Shown here: positions 35,653 through 42,199 of the stretch, in pieces
Layout of the letters: each line of letters opens with the position of its first letter
Position numbering within the stretch: position 1 is the stretch's first letter
Program-made: the position numbers and the translations under genes
From: Bacteroides sp.
Lineage (GTDB): Bacteria > Bacteroidota > Bacteroidia > Bacteroidales > Bacteroidaceae
Length of the DNA: 64,000 nucleotides
Reading direction: 5' to 3'
Assembly (NCBI GenBank): GCA_022648295.1
Contig: JALCME010000005.1
Span: 112,327-176,326 of the forward strand
The notes under the pieces: model-generated
Database searches by the model: none
Told to the model about the DNA's origin: nothing
Seen by the model: the letters and a program-made list of their open reading frames with translations, nothing else

Positions 35653-36078
35653 CTAGAGATAGAAGCTCTTGAAGAGCGTTTCCTCTTTAATAAGTTCCTC
35701 CATGCCGTATTTTTCCATTGAGATTTTGGTGGATCGCTGGAAAGTGATACCCTGTCTGAACTTATTTTCTAATATAAACCGGTAGTAGTTCATTCTCATT
35801 TCTCTTTCCCTCTCCTTTTCAAAGAGCTCCACATGCTCTTTGCCCATGTAGTTGTATATTCTGGAATCTTTTCCCACCTTTGGCCAGGGCAGTATGAGGG
35901 CGAGGTTTCCTTCGTTCTTCCAGAAGACGTCCTTCGGTCTTGTGGTAGTGAGCTGTAAGAGGCAGCTGTAAAGGTTTTGGTTTTTAATGAATCGTATGGC
36001 TCCGTTCAGTGTGCAGTAATCATATTGTATATCCAGATAGGCTTTCAGATAGGGCTTAATCTCTATTCTGATTTCCAT
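35653..36078 (-). CDS. Hypothetical protein next to the fimbrial recombinase
   Basis: 141 residues from the ATG at 36078, which has a good GAGAAGG Shine-Dalgarno-like sequence, rare in this window; a TTG nine bases earlier is rejected. The protein is basic and helical with a Lys/Glu/Arg-rich middle ('GKEHVELFEKEREREMRMN') and no signal or membrane segment. I do not recognise a family. It points away from the recombinase gene and is separated from it by a strong hairpin. Membership in the phase-variation module is only a possibility. Confidence 0.65.
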   Translation of the reverse strand: MEIRIEIKPYLKAYLDIQYDYCTLNGAIRFIKNQNLYSCLLQLTTTRPKDVFWKNEGNLALILPWPKVGKDSRIYNYMGKEHVELFEKEREREMRMNYYRFILENKFRQGITFQRSTKISMEKYGMEELIKEETLFKSFYL

Positions 36079-36242
36079 CCTTCTCAATAGTTGTTATATC
36101 CGTAAGTTTTTCTTATGTTTGCATGGCACAGCTGGTTTTAAAGGGTTTTCCAAGGTTCCGGCTCGACGAACAAACGAATGAAATACAAACGGTTACCACA
36201 CACACTATTTTGCTCTACGATGAACGGGTCGTTCTTCTACGG

Positions 36243-36301
36243 GAAAGGAAAAGTTCCTCTACGAGCAAGGTCTCCTTGCTCGTAGAGGAACTTTTCCTTT
36301 C
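36243..36301. repeat. Perfect 28-bp inverted repeat with 3-base loop
   Basis: Arms 36243-36270 and 36274-36301 are exact reverse complements with loop TCT. A degenerate direct copy of part of the arm (GTTCTTCTACGGGAAAGG, 36231-36248) precedes it at 22-base spacing from GTTCCTCTACGAGCAAGG. There is no T-run directly after it, so it is not a typical terminator. Confidence 0.85.
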
Positions 36302-36389
36302 TTTCTATCCGGTACAAATATCGGTCAAATAATAGTATAATCCTAAATAATTAAGATGATTATTTAAAACGTATATGTAATAAAAAAGG

Positions 36390-36397
36390 TATTTTTG
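36390..36397 (+). promoter_or_regulatory. Bacteroides -7 box upstream of the recombinase gene
   Basis: TATTTTTG matches TAnnTTTG and lies 51 bases before the ATG at 36449. Confidence 0.45.
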
Positions 36398-36448
36398 TTT
36401 ATTCTTACTTATTTGTTTAATCCTAAATTATGTGTATATAAATAGAAA

Positions 36449-37516
36449 ATGAAAAAGACATTGATATTAACTGAGTATATGACTTCGGTCATGAATGAAT
36501 TGCGCCGTTCTGAACAGTATAGTACGGCGCATGTTTATTCGAGTGTGATCCGTTCGGTTTCCGCTTATGCGGGACGTGAGTTTTTACTATCAGGTATAAC
36601 CCCCGTATTCTTAAAAGGTTACGAAGATTACCTGATCTTGCAGAAAGGTCTGGAATGGAATACTTCCTCCACATACATGCGTTGTTTGCAATCGGTGTAT
36701 AACCGTGCTCTTCGCGATCGGGATGTTTCTTTTATTCCGCAGCTGTTCAAAGGTGTCTTTACGGGTGTGAAGCGTAATCATCGTCGTGCATTGTCGGTAG
36801 AGGATATGCGCCGGCTGCTTCGTGAACCTGGTCAAGGGGAGTCATGCCCTGCTTCCCCTATTTCCGCAGGGGTTTCTTCTGCTTCTGTTTTGGAATCGCC
36901 AGCTTCCTGCCCAGAAAGCTTTGATCTGCGTAAGGCCCGTATCTGCCTTGAACTGATGGTCCGCCTTCAGGGAATGTGTTTCGTGGACCTGGCCTTTCTT
37001 CGCAAGTCCGACCTGAAAAGGGGGTATCTGATGCTTCGCCGCCATAAGACGCACATGCCCCTTTGCATCCGTGTGACCGATGATATCCGCCGTTTACTTT
37101 CCCTGTATCTGAATGGTGATGCTTCTTCGCCTTATCTACTGACTATTCTTGACGGTCACCTACGTGGCTATGCCGCCTACCGTGATTACCAGTGCAAGCT
37201 TCGCCGCTTCAATGCCGCTCTGAAAGGGCTGGCACGTAAGCGTCGGGTCTGCGTGAGTGTGAGCACTTATTGCGCGCGCCACACCTGGGCCACCCAGGCG
37301 AAGTATTGCGGAATTCCCACGTCTGTGATATCGGAAGGATTGGGCCATGCTTCGGTGACGACCACTGAATCTTACCTGAAGAGTTTTGAGAGCGGAGTTC
37401 TTGACCGTGCGAATGCGCGTGTGACCGCTTATATCTTTAATGGGAAAAAGGAAAAACAACGATGTGCGGAAACGGCTGGTTCTCATTATTCTGTCAATAA
37501 ATTACTTTGCAGGTAA
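36449..37516 (+). CDS. Tyrosine recombinase, probable fimbrial invertase
   Basis: 355 residues. The SAM-like core-binding domain is at about 5-105, and the catalytic domain begins near 162. Catalytic residues visible are Lys200 ('RRHKTH'), Arg277 in 'YCARHTWAT', His300 in 'GLGHASVTTT' and the nucleophile Tyr309 ('ESYLKSF'). At the first catalytic Arg position the sequence reads 'VRLQGMCFVDL': Arg172 is three residues before the Gly, while the usual places (next to or two after the Gly) hold Gln174 and Cys177. A 25-30 residue Ser/Pro/Ala-rich linker (about 128-156) separates the domains. The last five codons and stop lie at the left inverted repeat, so it is expected to invert the adjacent element. 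Confidence 0.9.
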   Translation: MKKTLILTEYMTSVMNELRRSEQYSTAHVYSSVIRSVSAYAGREFLLSGITPVFLKGYEDYLILQKGLEWNTSSTYMRCLQSVYNRALRDRDVSFIPQLFKGVFTGVKRNHRRALSVEDMRRLLREPGQGESCPASPISAGVSSASVLESPASCPESFDLRKARICLELMVRLQGMCFVDLAFLRKSDLKRGYLMLRRHKTHMPLCIRVTDDIRRLLSLYLNGDASSPYLLTILDGHLRGYAAYRDYQCKLRRFNAALKGLARKRRVCVSVSTYCARHTWATQAKYCGIPTSVISEGLGHASVTTTESYLKSFESGVLDRANARVTAYIFNGKKEKQRCAETAGSHYSVNKLLCR

Positions 37517-37527
37517 CGGATAATGAT
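37502..37527 (+). repeat. Left inverted repeat, recombinase crossover site inside the recombinase 3' end
   Basis: Outer arm TTAC, 7-base spacer TTTGCAG (37506-37512), inner arm GTAACGG (37513-37519), then ATAATGAT. It covers the codons for Leu-Leu-Cys-Arg and the stop (37514-37516), so inversion leaves the recombinase protein unchanged. Confidence 0.85.
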
Positions 37528-37532
37528 CGATG

Positions 37533-37564
37533 CAATTATAATTAATATTCAGCAAACAAGCAAA
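37533..37564 (-). promoter_or_regulatory. Promoter-like boxes inside the invertible element, facing the recombinase
   Basis: On the minus strand TTTG (37561-37564) is followed after 20 bases by TATAATTG (37533-37540), one mismatch from TAnnTTTG. It is the best promoter match in the element. In the present orientation it fires leftwards, antisense to the recombinase. Confidence 0.55.
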
Positions 37565-37630
37565 CAAAACAGCCTAATAATTCAAAGTAAAGCTCTATAT
37601 TTTTCATATTACCCCTATTTAAGCCTTTTA

Positions 37631-37651
37631 AAAAGACAAAATGCGTCTTTT
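37631..37651. terminator. Hairpin inside the invertible element
   Basis: AAAAGAC pairs with GTCTTTT across a 7-base loop and is flanked by A- and T-runs on both sides, so it could stop transcription in either orientation, including read-through from the recombinase gene. Confidence 0.5.
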
Positions 37652-37787
37652 CTCCTACACTTAGGACAAAAGGTTTTTTGTTCCCACTCACCATTCAGGG
37701 TGGAAACTGCTCCTTTGTTTGCCTTATATTATAATTAAATATTATCTAGATCGCGTAATCTATCCAGAGTTTAGTGTGTTTTAAAAT

Positions 37788-37813
37788 ATCATTATCCGTT
37801 ACCTGCAAAGTAA
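37788..37813 (-). repeat. Right inverted repeat, recombinase crossover site before the fimbrial operon
   Basis: Exact reverse complement of 37502-37527. Here the site is symmetric: arms CCGTTAC (37796-37802) and GTAACGG (37810-37816) flank the 7-base spacer CTGCAAA (37803-37809). Confidence 0.85.
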
Positions 37814-37923
37814 CGGCCTTATATAATCTATAAATAAACTAAATATAGTTACATAATATAGAATATAGTGCAGGACATTTTTCCCTGTTTTTTGTAGTTC
37901 GGGAAGCATAAGTTTGTAAATAG

Positions 37924-38511
37924 ATGATAAAAATAAAACGGAATGATATAGCGGATGTTTTTCTTCTTCTGCTTTTTTGGTCGGTCGGGGTCTGGGGACA
38001 ATCCCTTGCGGTGAAGAGTGATCTGGTCTCTGATGCCCTGTTCTCTCCGAATGTGAGTGTTGAACCGTTGTTGTCTGCGCACTGGAGTATGGAAGCGAGT
38101 ATTCATTACCAGCCTTTGGCTTTGGATAGCCGTCACCGCTGGAAACACTGGTTGGGCCGTTTGGAATTCCGTCGTTGGTTGTGCAGTCCTTATGCTGGTC
38201 TTTATTATGGTTTCCATGCTTTAGGTGGTCAGTTCAATGTGGGTGATGTGAATCTCCCTTTGGGCCTTTACCGCGGTGTACGTAACTCACGTTACGAAGG
38301 CTGGGTCTGGGGCGGTGGTCTGTCCGTAGGTTACCAATGGATCCTTTCTTCGCGTTGGGGGCTGGAAGGCAGTCTGGGTGCAGGAGTTGTCTTTGCGGAT
38401 TATTCGCGTTACCGTTGCGGTCATTGTGGTGATCGTACGGCTTCAGGTCGTCATAAAACTTACTTGGGTCCCACGCGTGGCGCCATTTCGCTGGTTTACC
38501 TGCTGAAATAG
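37924..38511 (+). CDS. DUF3575-type outer-membrane protein, first gene of the fimbrial operon
   Basis: 195 residues. An N-terminal hydrophobic signal (about 10-25, ending 'SVGVWGQS') is followed by a beta-rich domain of the DUF3575 type: 'VKSDLVSDALFSPNVSVEPLLSAHWSMEASIHYQP', 'GLYYGFHALGGQFN' and 'SVGYQWILSSRWGLEGSLGAGVVFADYSRY' look like strands of a small barrel with alternating aromatic residues. A conserved Cys pair occurs in 'RCGHCGDR'. Proteins of this type head fimbrial (Mfa/Fim) loci in Bacteroidales and are thought to act at the outer membrane, possibly in pilus assembly. It starts 107 bases beyond the right inverted repeat. Confidence 0.85.
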   Translation: MIKIKRNDIADVFLLLLFWSVGVWGQSLAVKSDLVSDALFSPNVSVEPLLSAHWSMEASIHYQPLALDSRHRWKHWLGRLEFRRWLCSPYAGLYYGFHALGGQFNVGDVNLPLGLYRGVRNSRYEGWVWGGGLSVGYQWILSSRWGLEGSLGAGVVFADYSRYRCGHCGDRTASGRHKTYLGPTRGAISLVYLLK

Positions 38512-38589
38512 GGTGGGGCAATGTATAATGAAAGAATAAGCGTATATAAGAGTGAAATAAGCAAATCAAGCAAAACAAAAATAAAACGT

Positions 38590-39552
38590 ATGATATTGAA
38601 CCGTAAGATCAAGTGTATGGTATGTTTGTGCCTGTTACTACCTTCATTGGTACAGGGTCAGAGTGCTTACCGCGGACGTCTGTTCCTGGACAGTCTGAAC
38701 TTTTCACTTACCGGTGGTAAGCTGGAGGTAGTTATGGATGTGAACTATGAAGGTCTTGAGTTGCCTTCTGATGAGTATCTGACGCTGACTCCCCTTCTAA
38801 TCTCGGGTGGAGACCGTTTTACTCTTCCTTCGGTACTGTTAAATGGTCGTATGCGTCAGAAGGTATATGAGCGTTCCCGTTTATTGGGTGAAGTCCGTAA
38901 CTCGGCTCCCGCCGTAGTGGTCAGGGCCGGTAAGCGTGGTACACGTCATTTCCGTTATACGGTCTGTGTACCTTTCCGTGAATGGATGAGTGGGAGTACA
39001 TTCTTCTTCCGTACAGAGGAATGTGGTTGCAACGGTTCTCCTGCAAGTGTCTATACGGACAGTATCGCTTCGGACGTGCTGCTTCCTTCGGTAAAGGTGA
39101 AAGGGCTGGAGAAAGATGTGGATGTCCGCTGTCTGTCGTGGGTTGAGTTTCTTTCCACTCCTTCCGACAGTACGGTTCTAATGACTCCTGCCTGTCCGGA
39201 TAGCGGTGTCACGCTGAAAGGGCTGTTTGCTCTGGCCTGTTGTTACCGTCCAGGTTCGGTAGAGTTCAATTCAGTTTATACACTTGCCGCACGTCTTTTC
39301 CCGGATAATGCGGAGGCAGCAATTAATGCAGCCGCTGTAGCGCTGGTTAAGCGTGATACGCGTACGGCGCGTCATTATCTGTCTCGTTTTTCAACACTTC
39401 CCGAAGCCTTTAACAATATGGGTGTGCTCTGTATGCTGGAGGGTAACCGCGAGAAAGCCGAGGTCTATCTGGAGATGGCTGTTTCGCGCGGGGTGAAACA
39501 TGCTTCAACTGTGCTTGGCGAGCTTCATAAGCGTGCTTCCGGTTTGTACTGA
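38590..39552 (+). CDS. DUF3868-type fimbrial operon protein
   Basis: 320 residues from the ATG at 38590, which gives a clean signal peptide ('CLCLLLPSLVQGQS'); an ATG 69 bases upstream would put a hydrophilic tail before it. The N-terminal half ('RGRLFLDSLNFSLTGGKLEVVMDVNYEGLEL...') is the DUF3868 beta domain found in Mfa/Fim loci. The C-terminal 80 residues are helical and TPR-like ('EAFNNMGVLCMLEGNREKAEVYLEMAV'). It is probably periplasmic or outer-membrane associated and helps pilin export or assembly; this is inferred from locus position. The stop overlaps an in-frame ATG of the next gene by one base. Confidence 0.85.
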   Translation: MILNRKIKCMVCLCLLLPSLVQGQSAYRGRLFLDSLNFSLTGGKLEVVMDVNYEGLELPSDEYLTLTPLLISGGDRFTLPSVLLNGRMRQKVYERSRLLGEVRNSAPAVVVRAGKRGTRHFRYTVCVPFREWMSGSTFFFRTEECGCNGSPASVYTDSIASDVLLPSVKVKGLEKDVDVRCLSWVEFLSTPSDSTVLMTPACPDSGVTLKGLFALACCYRPGSVEFNSVYTLAARLFPDNAEAAINAAAVALVKRDTRTARHYLSRFSTLPEAFNNMGVLCMLEGNREKAEVYLEMAVSRGVKHASTVLGELHKRASGLY

Positions 39553-39617
39553 TGAGTCGAAATTATGGAATTAAGATAAGAAAACTAACAATAAATCGAA
39601 CAAAAAGAACTAAAGAA

Positions 39618-40814
39618 ATGAAGATGAATTATAAACTAACTTTTCCAATCAGCGGGCTTGGCTTTTTAACGTGGGTCTATGCCTTTTTGCTTTGCCTGCT
39701 GGTCTCGGATTGCAAAGGAGGTGAGGAAGTTGATGGCGGGTATGCCCAGAACTCTACTCTTCAGCTGACTATACAGGGTGATAACGTTTTATCCCGTGCT
39801 ACTGGTTCTTCTCTTCCTGATACAGAGAGTACGGTTCATAATCTGGTTGTGGGTTTGTTCTATACAGACGGTTCGGTGAATACGATTGTTGAGCCTACAC
39901 TGAACTCGGGTTCGGGTGGTACGCTTAACACAGGGAGTATTCTTTGTTCTCCGGGGAGTTGTGATGTGCTTGTGGTTGCGAATGTCCCTGAGAGCACATT
40001 CGCTGGCGTTCGTACGAAGAATGAATTTATCGGGAAAACCCTTTCGCTGACTTCAACGGCGAATGAAGGCGTGCAGTCTTCGGATAATCTTCCGATGTCC
40101 GGCATTAGTGATAGTTCGGTCAGTCTGGAAGCCGGTGGTTCGGTCTCTGCTACGGTTCATTTATCGCGTTTGGTAGCCCGTATCTCCATCTCCAGTATCC
40201 GTACCGCTTTCTCGTTGGACAATGCCCATGCCACATTCACGTTGGACCGTATCTTTTTGTGCAATGCGCTTGAGTCATCGAAAGTAGCTCCCGGTGTTGT
40301 GAGCGAAACGATGCCGGACAGTCCGACATGGCTTAACGGAGGGATGACGGAAGAGCAGCCTGACGGGAGTTATCTTTGGATTTCCGGTACTGGTTTTCTG
40401 CTGAACGATGTAACGCCCGAGGGTGGTGTTCAGATCACTTCGGATGCCTATACGGTGCCCTACTGGTTCTATGCTTTTGCCAATAATAATACGACCTACC
40501 GTACGAAACTGGTCCTCTCGGGCTATTTTGATCAGGACGGTCCCGATGGTGCTTCTCCTGCGGTTTATGTGTATTACCCCATTGTGGTGAACCAAGCTCA
40601 GGCGGGCACGATCATCACTCCTTCGGATGTCTCCTTGACGGATCATGTGGGTGACGGTACGCTTGTCCGCAATTGTGATTATCGTATCAAGGCGGTGATC
40701 AAGGGTGACGGGGAGTCTAATCCGGGTAGTGAGATTCATCCTTCCAATCTTGATCTGACGGTTGAGGTAGATGACTGGACGCTTCAGATTGTTCAGGAAG
40801 TGGAGTTGAACTGA
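39618..40814 (+). CDS. Mfa1/FimA-type major fimbrial subunit (lipoprotein precursor)
   Basis: 398 residues from the ATG at 39618; an overlapping ATG at 39552 is possible but would add a 22-residue basic tail before the signal. The lipoprotein signal ends '...LLVSDC' (Cys32, with an unusual Asp at -1). Near residue 63 'NVLSRATGSS' resembles the Arg-containing site where Mfa1 and FimA precursors are cleaved before strand exchange. 'HLSRLVARISI' followed by a domain with 'GYFDQ...YPIVVNQ' and the last strand 'LTVEVDDWTLQIV' matches type V pilins. It should be the main shaft subunit exported as a lipoprotein and polymerised at the surface. Confidence 0.87.
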   Translation: MKMNYKLTFPISGLGFLTWVYAFLLCLLVSDCKGGEEVDGGYAQNSTLQLTIQGDNVLSRATGSSLPDTESTVHNLVVGLFYTDGSVNTIVEPTLNSGSGGTLNTGSILCSPGSCDVLVVANVPESTFAGVRTKNEFIGKTLSLTSTANEGVQSSDNLPMSGISDSSVSLEAGGSVSATVHLSRLVARISISSIRTAFSLDNAHATFTLDRIFLCNALESSKVAPGVVSETMPDSPTWLNGGMTEEQPDGSYLWISGTGFLLNDVTPEGGVQITSDAYTVPYWFYAFANNNTTYRTKLVLSGYFDQDGPDGASPAVYVYYPIVVNQAQAGTIITPSDVSLTDHVGDGTLVRNCDYRIKAVIKGDGESNPGSEIHPSNLDLTVEVDDWTLQIVQEVELN

Positions 40815-40849
40815 TGCAAGGCATTGAGTAAATGACTGATTCAAATAGT

Positions 40850-41065
40850 ATGAAAAAAGGATGGCTGATGAAAGAGAAGGCGTATGCGGTATTCCGGGAT
40901 TCGTTGAGGTATGCTTTGGCCGGTTGTTTCCTGTTATTTTTGTTGTCGGGTTGTATTCCTGATGACTATAGCGGTTGTCCTTCTAAAAATGAGGGGGATG
41001 TTTCCGTAACGATCGGGGTGGGTGATTCCATAGTAGATAGCGGTCAGGAAACCCAGATGCCTTGA
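40850..41065 (+). CDS. Short lipoprotein resembling the N-terminus of an Mfa2/FimB anchor; possibly truncated
   Basis: 71 residues from the ATG at 40850; a start at 40832 is also possible. A signal with lipobox 'LFLLSGC' is followed by 'IPDDYSGCPSKNEGDVSVTIGVGDS', and the Cys-x-Asp-Asp-x-Ser-x-Cys-Pro pattern is that of Mfa2/FimB minor subunits, which are about 300 residues long. Here the frame stops after 39 mature residues, and no continuation is visible in the other frames before the next gene 97 bases away. It is either a remnant anchor or a genuine mini-lipoprotein. Loss of the anchor in Porphyromonas pili gives long, released fibres, so its state matters. Confidence 0.6.
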   Translation: MKKGWLMKEKAYAVFRDSLRYALAGCFLLFLLSGCIPDDYSGCPSKNEGDVSVTIGVGDSIVDSGQETQMP

Positions 41066-41162
41066 GTTGTGGAAACCAGAGGAAAAAGGTGATGTAAGCA
41101 CTGTAAGGTTTCGGTAAATTCGAATATAATAATTAGCAATTAAAAATAAAAAGGAAGAAAAA

Positions 41163-42194
41163 ATGAAAAAAGATGTTTGTTTTTGTCTAACATTGATATT
41201 GTGCCTGCTACTTCCGGGTTGTTCGTCTGAAGATATGGGCAATTCACCGGACGACTCTCTTGTCGAGATCCATCTGAGTGGCGGCATAGGTTCGGAAGCA
41301 TCTGTTTCCACGCGTGGTACAGGCATGATTAATGGTACGGCGACCTGGACTGCGAAATTGCCGGTGTCGTTTGCCCGCGCGGATAAGGCTACGGATTACA
41401 GCTCCGGTTATTTGGGAACTCCTTTAAGCGGGAATCTTAATGAAGCTCCTACGAGCGGGATAGCTCATGCGATAACTTTCAATCCGTCGGCCTATTATCA
41501 GGCGGATGGGAAATCCAGCAAGCTAATTGGCTGGTATCCGTCTACGGGTACTTTTACTCAGAATAACCATATCGTAGCTTTCTCTACCGATATTCTTGAT
41601 GGTTCCACCGACCTGATGGTCACTGATCTGTATGAAGGAAGCAAGAGTTCAACCATTTCTTCGGTCACTTTTAATCACTTGCTGACTCAAATCAGTGTCC
41701 GGGTCTATACCGAAAGCAGTACTACTGCTACGGTGTGGGGTAACCTGACTTCTATTACAATTACAGGTATGAAACAATCGTGTACGGTGACCCTTCCTGC
41801 TGCTTCAGCTGCGGTTACCGGAGGTACGGAAAAAGTCACAGCTGTTTTTTCTGGAATAGAAGCTCTTCCTCTGGTGAAGCAAGACCCTTCGGATAACTCG
41901 ACTATAAGTTCTTCGATAGAATTGGGTGTGGGTAGTGATAATGCCGTTTTGGCAGGCTATGCGATGTTTGCCCCACAGATCAGTGGAACATCATCGGAAA
42001 ATGACATCCAGCTGGCGGTGGTTACCTCCGTTGGCGGAGAGCATACAGCTACTGTTTCCGCCCCCACTGGTGGTTTTAAGGCGGGATACTCGTATGTAGT
42101 GACTTTAAAATTCGGAGCTACCGGAATTACTCCTTCCGTGAGCATAACAGATTGGGTAACGAGTCCGGACAACCCGGGTGAAGTGGATATTTAA
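41163..42194 (+). CDS. Fimbrillin-family lipoprotein, first of two minor pilins
   Basis: 343 residues. A lipoprotein signal ('LLLPGCSSED', Cys at 20) is followed by a beta-sandwich of the Mfa-like type: 'EASVSTRGTG' near the maturation site, then 'FNPSAYYQADGKSSKLIGWYP' and 'SSVTFNHLLTQISVRVY', typical of fimbrillins. The C-terminus 'GITPSVSITDWVTSPDNPGEVDI' matches the terminal strand of pilin subunits. It is shorter than the Mfa1-like subunit, so probably an accessory or adaptor subunit near the tip or base. It follows the short lipoprotein by 97 bases and precedes the next fimbrillin by five. Confidence 0.85.
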   Translation: MKKDVCFCLTLILCLLLPGCSSEDMGNSPDDSLVEIHLSGGIGSEASVSTRGTGMINGTATWTAKLPVSFARADKATDYSSGYLGTPLSGNLNEAPTSGIAHAITFNPSAYYQADGKSSKLIGWYPSTGTFTQNNHIVAFSTDILDGSTDLMVTDLYEGSKSSTISSVTFNHLLTQISVRVYTESSTTATVWGNLTSITITGMKQSCTVTLPAASAAVTGGTEKVTAVFSGIEALPLVKQDPSDNSTISSSIELGVGSDNAVLAGYAMFAPQISGTSSENDIQLAVVTSVGGEHTATVSAPTGGFKAGYSYVVTLKFGATGITPSVSITDWVTSPDNPGEVDI

Positions 42195-42199
42195 TTTAA

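Larger units (their letters stand above)
36079..36448. other. Intergenic region before the tyrosine recombinase
   Basis: About 370 bases holding a perfect 28-bp hairpin at 36243-36301, an 11-base direct repeat (TAATCCTAAAT at 36338-36348 and 36418-36428) and the recombinase -7 box. A 69-codon plus-strand ORF runs through the hairpin and is not accepted. Confidence 0.6.
37502..37813. other. Invertible DNA element (phase-variable promoter switch)
   Basis: Perfect 26-bp inverted repeats at 37502-37527 and 37788-37813 bound 260 bp of AT-rich, non-coding DNA between the recombinase and the fimbrial operon. The segment holds a promoter-like sequence at its left end facing left (37533-37564) and a hairpin at 37631-37651. 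Inversion about the repeats would turn that promoter towards the operon, with a start near 37790 and a leader of about 130 bases. Layout and size match known Bacteroides promoter switches. Confidence 0.85.

Noticed and set aside
36123..36332. 69-codon ORF over the 28-bp hairpin
   Set aside because: The frame crosses both hairpin arms, which would force a mirrored protein sequence; no ribosome-binding site is present.
37714..37743. Rightward promoter inside the invertible element in its present orientation
   Set aside because: TTTG is present, but the sequence 18-20 bases downstream differs from TAnnTTTG at two or more positions, so it is weaker than the leftward candidate.
37909..37916. Fixed -7 box TAAGTTTG directly before the first fimbrial gene
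   Set aside because: It matches the consensus but ends eight bases before the ATG, leaving no leader, and has no TTTG at the right spacing (the nearest is 14 bases away). A chance match is likely, but if real it would weaken the OFF-state reading.
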